Below are positions 16,228 to 23,593 of a stretch of DNA of 23,593 nt, piece after piece (position 1 is the first letter of the stretch; the number at the start of each line of letters is the position of its first letter). The translations under genes were made by a program, and so were the position numbers. The notes under the pieces are model-generated. The model had not been told where the DNA came from. It worked only from the letters and a program-made list of their open reading frames with translations, and made no database searches. Location of the stretch: assembly GCA_964521075.1 (NCBI GenBank), contig CAZFPI010000036.1, positions 1-23,593 of the forward strand, written 5' to 3'. The stretch is from Sterolibacterium sp964521075 (GTDB lineage: Bacteria > Pseudomonadota > Gammaproteobacteria > Burkholderiales > Rhodocyclaceae).

Positions 16228-18876
16228 ATGTCCGGACGATCCATGGAACCCTTGCCTACGCCCGTTTCACCTCATTCATCCGCTGCCAGCGAGGAAAAAC
16301 CCTCGGGCAAGATGTTGCGCCTGCTGGTTTGTTCGGATTCCCCCGAAGGTGGCAGGCATTTATGCGATGGCTTGCAGGTATGCGGCGATTTTTCGGTGGA
16401 GGGGGTGGTCGTTTCTTCAGCCGAGACACTGGCTGCTGCGTTGAGCAAATCGTCTTCTGCCCTTCCGGATGCCGTTGTGGTGTGCCATCCGCTCGGGTTC
16501 ATGGCACTGGAGTCGCTTCTTCAGGTGCTCAGGCAAAGCAGTGCGGAGTTGCCTGTGCTGGTCGTGACCGATGCGCTGGACAATGCCCTGGCAGTCGAGG
16601 CGATGCGTGCGGGTGCGAATGATGTCGTTCCTGCCGGGGCACGGCCATCCAGGCTGGCTCTGGCGATCCAGCGCGAGCTGATGGCCGCGCAGTCGCGGCG
16701 GCAACGTCTGCAGGCCCGGGAGGTCGCGCGCGAGGCCATGGCCGCACAGATCAATGCGATCAACCGTTTCCGCCGGCTGACGGAGGCGATCCCCGAATGT
16801 GTCTGGGTGCTTGATCTGGACGAGGGGCGGATGAGTTTTGTCAGCAGTGCTTACGAAAGAATCTGGGGGAACAGCGTTCAGGATCTGCTGGATGACCGTC
16901 TGGACTGGCTGCGTCATGTGCATCCGGAGGATCAGCCGCGCATGAAACTTTCCCGGAATCAGGCACCGCAAGGCGGGCTGGATACCGATTTCCGGGTGGT
17001 TCGTGCGGAGGGGGATATCCGCTGGCTGCATCTGACCACTTTTCCTATTCATGATTCGACCGGGCGTCTGCAAAGTATCGGCGGTGTGGCGGCCGACATC
17101 ACGAATTTCATCCGGCAGCGCGACGAATTGCGTGCGGCCCTGGCCGAACAGCAGCATCGTTCGGATGTCCAGCGGTCCATTCTGGATGCCTTGCCGGCAA
17201 ATGTCGCCTTGCTCGATGCGGCGGGCGTGATTACGGAAGTCAATGCAAGGTGGGACCGGCAGGTTCGGGATGAAGGACTCACGCAGTACCTCCCCGGAGT
17301 CAATTATCTGTCGATCACCGAAACGCAGCTGCAACGCCCTCATCTCGATGCGGCCCGGCGTCAGGATATGCAGCGGTTTCTGGACGAGGTGCGCGGCCTC
17401 CTGGCGGGCGGCTATGAAACTGTCACCCGTGTTTATCCGGTGCGAACCTCAGAGGGGCAACGCTGGTTCCGCATCAACATCGCGCCCATGCACACCCAGA
17501 CCCGTCGTGGCGCGGTGGTGATGCATGTCGAGATCACGGAAAGCATGCTGGCCGAGCAGCGTCTTTTGCAGTTGTCGCAGTATGACAGCCTCACGATGCT
17601 GCCCAACCGTGTTCTTTGCCGGGACAGGCTGACACTGGCCTTGTCCATTGCGCGACGCAATCAGACCGGGGTGGCGGTTTGCTATCTCGATCTGGACCGC
17701 TTCAAGGTGGTCAATGAAACCCTTGGGCATCAGGCGGGCGATCAGCTCCTGCTTGAAGTGACAGAGCGCGTCAAGGGCTGTATCCGTGACAGCGACACAC
17801 TCAGCCGCTTCGGTGGGGATAAATTCGCGCTGGTATTGCCGGAGCTCAACGAGCAGCTCAATGCTTCCATGATCGCCGAGCGTATTCTCGAATCGCTGGC
17901 GGCCCCTTTTCAGGTCAGCGGCAACGAGCTGTTTGTCAGTGCCAGCATCGGCATCGCCCTGTTTCCCGAGGATACGCAGGACGAGGAAGCCTTGTTGCGT
18001 AATGCCGAAACGGCGATGTATCGCGCCAAGGATGCCGGGCGCAATAACTACCAGTTTTTCACCGTGGAGATGAACCAGCAGGCCATGGCGGCCCTGGTGC
18101 TGGAGCGTGACTTGCGCCATGCCATCGAAAACGGGGAATTCCTGCTGCATTACCAGCCCAAGGTGAGCTGCCGTCACGGCGGTATCGTCGGCTTCGAGGC
18201 TTTGCTGCGCTGGAAGCATCCCCGGCGCGGCCTGGTTTCGCCTGCAGAGTTCATCCCCATGCTGGAAGAAACCGGGCTCATCATCCCGGTGGGGGCCTGG
18301 GTGCTCAATACGGCCTGTCGGCAGGCGCAGACCTGGCGTGATGCCGGGCTGGGCTCGCTCAATATGGCAGTCAATGTTTCGGGCAAGCAGATGCACCAGG
18401 AACTTTGCCGGACGGTGCAGGCTGCACTCGGCAGCAGCGGTTTGCCCGCGGAATGTCTGGAGCTGGAACTGACGGAAAGCTATCTGATGCATGATGCCGA
18501 AAACATCATCAGTACGCTGCGTGATCTGAAAGCCATGGATATCGCCATTTCCGTGGATGACTTTGGTACGGGCTATTCCAGCCTGGCCTATCTCAAGCGG
18601 TTCCCGCTGGATACGCTGAAGGTGGATCGGGCTTTCGTCAAGGACATCACAACGGATGCAAATGATGTCATCATCAACCGGGCCATCATCAATCTGGCGC
18701 ATGGCTTCGATCTCGGCGTTGTGGCCGAAGGCGTCGAAACCGGGGAGCAATTGAGCCTGCTGATCGAAAATGATTGCGATGTCATCCAGGGCTTTTATTT
18801 CAGCCGGCCGCTGCCTGCGGAGGATGCTACCCGCCTGCTGACGGAAGGCCGGCGTCTGGAAGGGATCGGCTCATGA
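16228..18876 (+). CDS. Pseudo-receiver/PAS/PAS/degenerate GGDEF/EAL c-di-GMP phosphodiesterase
   Basis: This is a predicted cytoplasmic c-di-GMP phosphodiesterase of 882 residues. Order: a receiver-like domain (about 28-150), PAS (about 178-300), PAS (about 312-440), GGDEF (about 445-605) and EAL (about 625-870). In the receiver, Asp81-AVVVC puts Cys86 where the phospho-acceptor Asp should be, so phosphotransfer is unlikely. The cyclase signature is GGDKF (529-533) rather than GGDEF, so cyclase activity is doubtful, yet the RxxD inhibitory-site motif (Arg520-Asp523) remains. The EAL half has EALLRW (Glu657), NVSGKQ, ELTES, DDFGTGYSS, LKVDRAFV, EGVET and QGFYFSRP, all as in active enzymes. The start at 16228 has no strong ribosome site; ATG 16243 is an alternative. 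Its stop overlaps the next gene in an ATGA. Confidence 0.92.
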   Translation: MSGRSMEPLPTPVSPHSSAASEEKPSGKMLRLLVCSDSPEGGRHLCDGLQVCGDFSVEGVVVSSAETLAAALSKSSSALPDAVVVCHPLGFMALESLLQVLRQSSAELPVLVVTDALDNALAVEAMRAGANDVVPAGARPSRLALAIQRELMAAQSRRQRLQAREVAREAMAAQINAINRFRRLTEAIPECVWVLDLDEGRMSFVSSAYERIWGNSVQDLLDDRLDWLRHVHPEDQPRMKLSRNQAPQGGLDTDFRVVRAEGDIRWLHLTTFPIHDSTGRLQSIGGVAADITNFIRQRDELRAALAEQQHRSDVQRSILDALPANVALLDAAGVITEVNARWDRQVRDEGLTQYLPGVNYLSITETQLQRPHLDAARRQDMQRFLDEVRGLLAGGYETVTRVYPVRTSEGQRWFRINIAPMHTQTRRGAVVMHVEITESMLAEQRLLQLSQYDSLTMLPNRVLCRDRLTLALSIARRNQTGVAVCYLDLDRFKVVNETLGHQAGDQLLLEVTERVKGCIRDSDTLSRFGGDKFALVLPELNEQLNASMIAERILESLAAPFQVSGNELFVSASIGIALFPEDTQDEEALLRNAETAMYRAKDAGRNNYQFFTVEMNQQAMAALVLERDLRHAIENGEFLLHYQPKVSCRHGGIVGFEALLRWKHPRRGLVSPAEFIPMLEETGLIIPVGAWVLNTACRQAQTWRDAGLGSLNMAVNVSGKQMHQELCRTVQAALGSSGLPAECLELELTESYLMHDAENIISTLRDLKAMDIAISVDDFGTGYSSLAYLKRFPLDTLKVDRAFVKDITTDANDVIINRAIINLAHGFDLGVVAEGVETGEQLSLLIENDCDVIQGFYFSRPLPAEDATRLLTEGRRLEGIGS

Positions 18877-19073
18877 CCGGGGATGATCGCATGACAGCAC
18901 GACAGGCCGACGGATGCGAAGCTGCGGAAGATGGCTTGCGGCAGGCGGCAGCATTGATCGAGGCCGAAGTTGAAACCCTCTTTCGACGGGCAAGGGGCGA
19001 TGCCATCACTCATGCCTTGAGCCGTGCCACTCTTGAATATCGTCTGGAAAAACAATGGTCGCAGCAGATGTGA
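18873..19073 (+). CDS. Small 66-residue protein of unknown function, coupled to both neighbours
   Basis: I do not recognise this protein. It starts at ATG 18873, which shares an ATGA with the EAL-gene stop, and has a strong ribosome site GGAAGGGA (18858-18865) seven bases upstream. It ends inside the next gene, overlapping the HDOD start by 19 bases. Residues 20-64 read as one or two amphipathic helices rich in Ala, Glu and Arg (LRQAAALIEAEVETLFRRAR, then ITHALSRATLEYRLEKQW); there is no membrane span, signal peptide or Cys-rich site. Its position suggests a small partner or adaptor in the same c-di-GMP/HDOD signalling unit. ATG 18891 is a possible shorter start. Support comes from the ribosome site and the overlap pattern at both ends, not from homology. 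Confidence 0.7.
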   Translation: MTGDDRMTARQADGCEAAEDGLRQAAALIEAEVETLFRRARGDAITHALSRATLEYRLEKQWSQQM

Positions 19074-19966
19074 ATGGTGCAGGGGGCGCGGAAGTCTTGA
19101 CACCTGTGCGGGAGGGCGTTCGCCTGACGCTGGCCGCCGTCACGCGGGATTTTTCCCATCTGCCGCCTTTGCCTGATGTGTTGGTGAAACTCATGGATCA
19201 TCTGCAGGGGGATAACGCGGAGATCCAGCAGGTGGCCCTGCTGCTTTCGCATGATCCCGTGCTGGTGGCCAAGGTGCTGCGCGTGGCCAATTCTTCCCTG
19301 TATGGCTTGAGCCGCCGGGTGTCTACCATGCATGATGCAGTCAGCATCCTTGGCCTGAAGGCTGTGCGGACTGTCGTCGTTGCGACGGCCATGGCGGCAT
19401 TTTTTCAGTCGATGGAAAAGCCCCTGGCCGAGGCGGGCTATGACGCCCGTGCCTTCTGGCGTCATAGCGTTGGCGCGGCATTGTGCGCCCGGCTGGTTGC
19501 TCGCGAGGCTGGCGGTGATCCGGAGGGGGCCTTCATCGCCGCCTTGTTGCACGATGTGGGTTATCTGATCCTGGCCTCCCGGTTTCCGGCGCAATATGCC
19601 CAGGTTCTCAATTACCGGGAATTGCGCGATTGCCACCGCATCGAGGCCGAGAATGCCTGGCTGGGGTTCAGTCACGCGCAGATTGGCGCGGCGTTTGCGA
19701 CCAACTGGAATTTTCCGGCGGAGATTCATGATGCCATCGCCTATCATCACGAGCCCGATGACCCGAAGTTTTCGCCGATGGCCGGGGTGACGCATCTGGC
19801 GGACATCATGGCGCATGTGCTCAACTTTGCGGGCGATGCGCGCCCGCTGGCTCCGGAATTGTCCGAAGTCATCTGGCAGCGTCTTGGGCTGGACTGGGCC
19901 TTGTTCAAAATCCTGCTGGGCCGGGCCGAGCAGCAATACAGCGAGACACAAGCCCTGTTTCATTAA
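19055..19966 (+). CDS. HDOD-domain signalling protein
   Basis: This 303-residue cytoplasmic protein is dominated by an HDOD domain (about 32-235), a helical relative of HD phosphohydrolases found in bacterial signal-transduction proteins and usually non-enzymatic. The N-terminal HDOD block is clear: LPPLPDVLVKLM, then LLLSHDPVLVAKVLRVANSS and AVSILGLKAVRTVVV. Residues resembling an HD pair remain at LLHDVGYL (His166-Asp167) and YHHEPDD, but the full metal set cannot be judged by eye. The chosen start has GGAAAA about 6 bases upstream and overlaps the 66-residue gene by 19 bases, so translation is probably coupled. As the third gene after the EAL protein, it probably belongs to the same signalling output, such as motility, biofilm or cell-cycle control. 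That role is inferred. Confidence 0.9.
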   Translation: MVAADVNGAGGAEVLTPVREGVRLTLAAVTRDFSHLPPLPDVLVKLMDHLQGDNAEIQQVALLLSHDPVLVAKVLRVANSSLYGLSRRVSTMHDAVSILGLKAVRTVVVATAMAAFFQSMEKPLAEAGYDARAFWRHSVGAALCARLVAREAGGDPEGAFIAALLHDVGYLILASRFPAQYAQVLNYRELRDCHRIEAENAWLGFSHAQIGAAFATNWNFPAEIHDAIAYHHEPDDPKFSPMAGVTHLADIMAHVLNFAGDARPLAPELSEVIWQRLGLDWALFKILLGRAEQQYSETQALFH

Positions 19967-19991
19967 GCGTGAGGCCACCGGGCCGGGGCTC

Positions 19992-20006
19992 TCCATGTAA
20001 CATGGA
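19992..20006 (+). promoter_or_regulatory. Palindrome overlapping the parE ribosome binding site
   Basis: TCCATG-TAA-CATGGA is a perfect 6-bp inverted repeat with a 3-base spacer. Its right arm runs into the GGAAAG that serves as Shine-Dalgarno sequence for ATG 20013. It could be a small hairpin masking the ribosome site, a protein operator, or chance. Confidence 0.4.
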
Positions 20007-20012
20007 AAGATC

Positions 20013-21989
20013 ATGAGCAAACAAACTTACGATGAATCCTCCTTTCGCGTTCTCAAGGGGCTTGAGCCCGTTCGCGAACGTCCGGGGATGTATACCGAAA
20101 CATCTTCACCCACCCACATCCTGCAGGAAGTCATCGACAACGCTGCGGACGAGGCCCTGGCCGGGCATGCCAGGAATATCCATGTGCTCTTGCACCTCGA
20201 TGGTTCGGCGTCTGTCACGGATGACGGTCGCGGCATCCCGGTGGGTCTGCATCCCGAGGAGCAGGTTCCTGTGGCCGTTCTGGCCTTTACCCGTCTGCAT
20301 GCGGGGGGGAAGTTCGACAAGAAGGCGGGCAACAGTGCTTACGCTTTTTCCGGCGGTTTGCATGGCGTCGGGGTGGCAGTCACGAATGCGCTGTGCACCC
20401 GCGTCGAGGTGGAAATCCGGCGCGACGGGAAAATTCACGCGCTCTCCTTTGCCGATGGTGGAGAGCAGGTGTCACCTATCGATATTTTGGGCGAGGCGAA
20501 GAAACAAAGCGGAACCCGGGTGCGTCTCTGGCCGGATCCCCGTTATTTCGATACGGTGAAATTCAATCTGGCCACGCTGGAGCGCAGCCTGCGATCGAAG
20601 GCGGTGCTCTTGCCGGGGGTAGCCGTCCGGCTCGAAATCGAACAGGCCGATGGCAGTGTCAGTTCAAAATCCTGGAAATACGCCGATGGCATCCGGGGTT
20701 ATCTGGCGGATATCGCTGGTGGAGCGGAAAGTATCGCTCCCCTGTTTACCGGCGAGCGGCATGTCAGCGAGGATGGCGATTACGCCATTGGCGAGGGTGC
20801 TGCCTGGGCTCTGGGCTGGTTTGCCGAAGGCGCGCCTGCCCCGGAGTCTTACGTCAACCTGATTCCGACACCTCTGGGCGGTACACATGAATCTGGCCTG
20901 CGCTCGGGGGTGTTCGAGGCGGTCAAGTCTTTTGCTGAACATCACGCCCTGCTGCCGCGTGGGGTCAAGATGCAGCAGGAGGATGTTTGTGGAAGGATGG
21001 CCTTTATTCTTTCCGTGCGTCTGCTCGACCCGCAGTTTCAGGGGCAGATCAAGGAAAAGCTGAACAGCCGCGAGGCCGTCAAGCTCGTCTCGGGCATTGT
21101 TCGTGATTTGCTGGAGCATTGGCTCAATGGCCATGTCGAACATGGCAAGGCTATTGCCGAACTGGCGATCAGGCAGGCTCTGGCACGGCAGAAATCCGCG
21201 CAGAAAATCGAGAAGAAAAAATCTTCGGGTGTGGCCGTGCTGCCGGGAAAACTCTCGGATTGCGAATCGACAGACATCGCCTGCAACGAGCTCTTTCTGG
21301 TGGAAGGCGATTCGGCGGGCGGCTCGGCCAAACAGGGGCGCGACCGTGAAATCCAGGCCATTTTGCCCTTGCGGGGCAAGGTGCAGAACGCTTTTGAGAT
21401 CGACGCCAACCAGCTTTACGCCAATCGTGAAATCCACGATATTGCCGTCGCCCTGGGGGTGGAGCCTCACGCCCCGGACGCCCCGGCGGCGGTGCTGGCT
21501 AATCTGCGCTACGGCAAGGTCGTCATCATGGCCGATGCCGATGTGGATGGCAGCCATATCCAGACCTTGTTACTGACACTTTTCTACCGGCATTTTCCGA
21601 AACTCATCGAGTGCGGCCATGTCTGGATTGCCCAGCCGCCGCTGTATCGGGTGGATGTGGCTGCCCAGGGCAAGGGAAAACCTGCGCGACGCCTTTATGC
21701 GCTCGACGAGGGTGAGCTCGAAGCTATCCGCGAGCGTCTGGCGAAGGAGAAAGTCGTCGAAAAACACATTGAGGTCGGGCGTTTCAAGGGGCTGGGCGAG
21801 ATGAATCCGCAGCAGTTGCGTGAAACATCGATGGATCCGGCCACGCGGCGCATGCTGCGTGTGGCTGTTCGCCCGCAGGCGGGCGAGGAAACCCGCCGCA
21901 TGTTTTCCCTGTTGATGGCCAAGGGAGAATCCGCTGGCCGTCGTGCCTGGATGGAGCAGAAGGGCTGCGCTGTCGAGGCGGATATCTGA
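20013..21989 (+). CDS. parE: DNA topoisomerase IV subunit B
   Basis: ParE is the ATPase subunit of topoisomerase IV, which with ParC decatenates daughter chromosomes. The 658-residue length fits ParE and is too short for proteobacterial GyrB (about 800). The GHKL ATPase domain shows Glu39 in LQEVIDNAADEALAG and DDGRGIP (70-76), then the GGLHGVGVAVTNAL ATP-lid segment. The TOPRIM domain has LFLVEGDSAGGSAKQ (Glu431) and ADADVDGSH (Asp508, Asp510 and Asp512). LPLRGKVQNAFEID is ParE-like where GyrB usually has GKILNVEKA. RFKGLGEMNPQQL near the C-terminus is typical. GGAAAG just before ATG 20013 supports the start. parC is not adjacent: the next gene is convergent, so the partner lies elsewhere. 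Confidence 0.95.
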   Translation: MSKQTYDESSFRVLKGLEPVRERPGMYTETSSPTHILQEVIDNAADEALAGHARNIHVLLHLDGSASVTDDGRGIPVGLHPEEQVPVAVLAFTRLHAGGKFDKKAGNSAYAFSGGLHGVGVAVTNALCTRVEVEIRRDGKIHALSFADGGEQVSPIDILGEAKKQSGTRVRLWPDPRYFDTVKFNLATLERSLRSKAVLLPGVAVRLEIEQADGSVSSKSWKYADGIRGYLADIAGGAESIAPLFTGERHVSEDGDYAIGEGAAWALGWFAEGAPAPESYVNLIPTPLGGTHESGLRSGVFEAVKSFAEHHALLPRGVKMQQEDVCGRMAFILSVRLLDPQFQGQIKEKLNSREAVKLVSGIVRDLLEHWLNGHVEHGKAIAELAIRQALARQKSAQKIEKKKSSGVAVLPGKLSDCESTDIACNELFLVEGDSAGGSAKQGRDREIQAILPLRGKVQNAFEIDANQLYANREIHDIAVALGVEPHAPDAPAAVLANLRYGKVVIMADADVDGSHIQTLLLTLFYRHFPKLIECGHVWIAQPPLYRVDVAAQGKGKPARRLYALDEGELEAIRERLAKEKVVEKHIEVGRFKGLGEMNPQQLRETSMDPATRRMLRVAVRPQAGEETRRMFSLLMAKGESAGRRAWMEQKGCAVEADI

Positions 21990-22001
21990 CACTGCCCCTG
22001 C

Positions 22002-22021
22002 GATCTTGCCCTGATCTTGCC
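22002..22021. repeat. 9-bp direct repeat between convergent parE and folE2
   Basis: GATCTTGCC occurs at 22002-22010 and 22013-22021. It is followed by a perfect 5-bp hairpin, GCCGG-ATG-CCGGC (22038-22050), without a T-run on either strand. This 62-base gap therefore holds no standard intrinsic terminator for either gene. Confidence 0.6.
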
Positions 22022-22051
22022 ACTTTGGGCGCGGCTTGCCGGATGCCGGCG

Positions 22052-22861
22052 TCAGCTGCTGCGCTTGTCCTTTTCGATCAGCGCGTAAGCCGAGTGGTTG
22101 TGGATGGATTCGAAATTTTCGGATTCGACGATGTAGGCATCGATGCGTGAATCGGCATTGAGTACCCCGGCGACATCGCGCACCATGTCTTCTACGAATT
22201 TTGGATTGTCGTAGGCGCGTTCGGTAACGTATTTTTCATCCGGACGCTTGAGCAGGCCGAAAAGCTCGCAGGAGGCCTGGCCCTCCGCCATTTGCACGAT
22301 TTCCTCGATCCAGACGAATTCGTTGGTGGTGGCGGTGATGGTGACGTGGGATCGCTGGTTGTGCGCGCCGCGATCCGAGATTTTCTTCGAGCAGGGGCAC
22401 AGGCTGGTGGCGGGAACGACGACGCGGGTGGATTGGTGATAAACCCCGCCTGCGCGGATTTCACCAACCAGGGTGACGTCGTAATCCATCAGGCTGCGTA
22501 CCCCGGAAATAGGAGCGGTTTTTTCGATGAAGTAAGGGAAGCGCATGGCAATGTGGCCGGTTTCGGCTTCCAGCCGTTCGACCATGGAGCGCAGCACCGC
22601 TTCAAAATTTTCGACGGAAAATTCACGTTCGTTGGCATTGAGCAGCTCAACGAAACGCGACATGTGCGTACCCTTGAAATTGTGCGGCAGGCCGACGTAC
22701 ATGTTGAATTCGGCAATGGTGTGCTGGACACCGCCGTGTTTGTCGAGAACCTTGACGGGATGGCGGATATCCTTGATCCCTACTTTGTTGATCGGAATGG
22801 CGCGCGAGTCGGCGCTGCTCTGGACGTCGGCGATGGTCATACTGAGATCCCTGCAATTCAT
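22052..22861 (-). CDS. folE2: GTP cyclohydrolase IB (FolE2)
   Basis: FolE2 converts GTP to dihydroneopterin triphosphate, the first step of folate (and, in many bacteria, queuosine) synthesis. It is the type that does not strictly need zinc, unlike FolE1. The 269-residue protein has the family N-terminus (DVQSSADSRAIPINKVGIKD), the active-site Cys in SLCPCSKKISDRGAHNQRSH (Cys155, with His167), and a conserved Glu214 in the YVTERAYDNPKFVEDMVRD region. The frame extends upstream to 22894, but ATG 22861 is chosen because AGGAG (22870-22874 on the plus strand as CTCCT) lies 8 bases upstream and the family usually begins just before DVQSS. No Zur-type palindrome is visible upstream. It is convergent with parE and lies 139 bases downstream of dxs on the same strand. 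Confidence 0.96.
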   Translation of the reverse strand: MNCRDLSMTIADVQSSADSRAIPINKVGIKDIRHPVKVLDKHGGVQHTIAEFNMYVGLPHNFKGTHMSRFVELLNANEREFSVENFEAVLRSMVERLEAETGHIAMRFPYFIEKTAPISGVRSLMDYDVTLVGEIRAGGVYHQSTRVVVPATSLCPCSKKISDRGAHNQRSHVTITATTNEFVWIEEIVQMAEGQASCELFGLLKRPDEKYVTERAYDNPKFVEDMVRDVAGVLNADSRIDAYIVESENFESIHNHSAYALIEKDKRSS

Positions 22862-22921
22862 GCGTGATGCTCCTGAAAGGTGAGGCCGCGGCACGGGAGG
22901 TGCGCCAGCCGGTTCAGGAGG

Positions 22922-22950
22922 AGTTTAACAAGCCCGACAAATTTGCTCAA
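22922..22950 (-). promoter_or_regulatory. Candidate sigma-70 promoter for folE2
   Basis: Read on the minus strand, TTGAGC (22945-22950) and TAAACT (22922-22927) are separated by exactly 17 bases. Each matches four of six consensus positions. They lie in the dxs-folE2 gap and would give a leader of about 55 bases. The match is moderate, and the gene may also be read from dxs. Confidence 0.4.
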
Positions 22951-23000
22951 GTATTGTGGGGCGTAGGGTAGTTTTTGGGTGTCCGTTCATTTTATGGCGT

Positions 23001-23593
23001 TCATGCCGCGGCTGCCCGGGTTTGCGCGGCGGTTACCCGGCTGATGATCCCGTCTGCATCGAGTCCGATTTGCGCCAGCAAGGCGGTGCTGTCGCCGTGG
23101 TCGATGAAGTCATCCGGTAATCCCAGGCGTAGCAGGGGGGTGTTGAGGCCGGATTGTTCGAGGCAGCGGGCAATTTCACTGCCTGCGCCACCGATGATGC
23201 TGTTTTCTTCGATGCTGACGAGCAGGGTATGTTCGCGGGCCAGGGTGCAGACCATTTCGGTGTCGAGCGGCTTGATGAAGCGCATGTTGGCGACTGTCGC
23301 ATCGAGAACTTCGGCTGCAGCGAGAGCGGGGGTCAGCATGCTGCCAAAGGCGAGGAGGGCAATACGCGGGTGTTGGCCTGCCGGTTTGCTGCTCTGGCGG
23401 CGTATTTCTGCCCGCCCGACGGGGAGGGGGGCCAAGGCTTTTTCGATGGTGACGCCGGGGCCGCTGCCGCGCGGGTAGCGTACGGCACTGGGGCCGTCGT
23501 GGTGGTAGGCCGTGGTCAGCATTTTCCGGCATTCGTTTTCATCGCCGGGGGCCATGATCAGCATGTTGGGAATGCAGGCCAGGAAGGAGACGT
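23001..23593 (-). CDS. dxs: 1-deoxy-D-xylulose-5-phosphate synthase, C-terminal part (5' end beyond the window)
   Basis: Dxs condenses pyruvate and glyceraldehyde 3-phosphate to DXP with thiamine diphosphate, the first committed MEP step and also a source for thiamine and pyridoxal synthesis. The frame is open to the window end, so only the last about 197 of roughly 620 residues are present. Seen: the IPNMLIMAPGDENECRKML block that ends the pyrimidine-binding domain, GPSAVRYPRG, and the C-terminal transketolase-like domain with VANMRFIKPLD, EENSIIGGAGSE and LPDDFIDHG, all strongly typical. It lies on the opposite strand from ispD-ispF, about 7.5 kb away. folE2 follows on the same strand after 139 bases. 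No hairpin terminator is visible after the stop. Confidence 0.96.
   Translation of the reverse strand, partial: VSFLACIPNMLIMAPGDENECRKMLTTAYHHDGPSAVRYPRGSGPGVTIEKALAPLPVGRAEIRRQSSKPAGQHPRIALLAFGSMLTPALAAAEVLDATVANMRFIKPLDTEMVCTLAREHTLLVSIEENSIIGGAGSEIARCLEQSGLNTPLLRLGLPDDFIDHGDSTALLAQIGLDADGIISRVTAAQTRAAAA

Noticed and set aside
18774..19073. 99-residue version of the small gene between EAL and HDOD
   Set aside because: The first 33 codons overlap the EAL gene and have no ribosome site, whereas ATG 18873 has a strong one and couples to the EAL stop.
22038..22050. Hairpin GCCGG-ATG-CCGGC between parE and folE2
   Set aside because: The stem is short and no T-run follows on either strand, so it is not an intrinsic terminator; a repeat-family role cannot be shown from one copy.

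Overview
The window is a GC-rich (about 60% by eye), gene-dense stretch of a Gram-negative chromosome. Gene content points to a betaproteobacterium, possibly Rhodocyclales-like: hom-thrC, pbpC beside a bacterial alpha-2-macroglobulin, ispD-ispF, a ParE of about 660 residues, and FolE2 next to Dxs. This placement is inferred from gene content and protein style, without any database comparison. I see no tRNA, rRNA, CRISPR array, insertion sequence, phage gene or integration scar. No gene-free stretch exceeds 300 bases.

Layout. (1) 1-3510, plus strand: the 3' part of hom (homoserine dehydrogenase), thrC (threonine synthase) and a CzcD/ZitB-type zinc exporter 3 bases after thrC. (2) 3698-5428, plus: a multi-membrane-span ArnT-like glycosyltransferase, convergent with (3) a short-chain dehydrogenase on the minus strand (5435-6235). 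(4) 6352-16035, plus: a 2001-residue thioester alpha-2-macroglobulin overlapping pbpC by 19 bases, then ispD 17 bases later and ispF overlapping ispD by 4 bases. This run joins envelope defence and repair with isoprenoid precursor synthesis. (5) 16228-19966, plus: a signalling trio. It comprises a pseudo-receiver/PAS/PAS/GGDEF/EAL protein, a 66-residue unknown protein and an HDOD protein, with overlapping reading frames at both junctions. (6) 20013-21989, plus: parE, convergent with (7) minus-strand folE2 (22052-22861) and the 3' part of dxs (23001 to the window end).

Most of the window is ordinary housekeeping and envelope biology. The least explained part is the signalling trio. The first protein has lost its phospho-acceptor Asp (Cys/His at the site) and its cyclase Glu (GGDKF), but it keeps the RxxD inhibitory-site motif and an intact EAL phosphodiesterase signature. 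The small middle gene is unrecognised and translationally interlocked with both neighbours. Other points to check are the apparent absence of a lipobox on the alpha-2-macroglobulin, the weak membrane anchor of its PbpC partner, a possible leaderless ispD start, and a palindrome over the parE ribosome binding site.

Start codons were moved from the longest reading frame where a Shine-Dalgarno sequence or family alignment supports it: SDR to 6235, ispF to 15514, the small gene to 18873 and folE2 to 22861.
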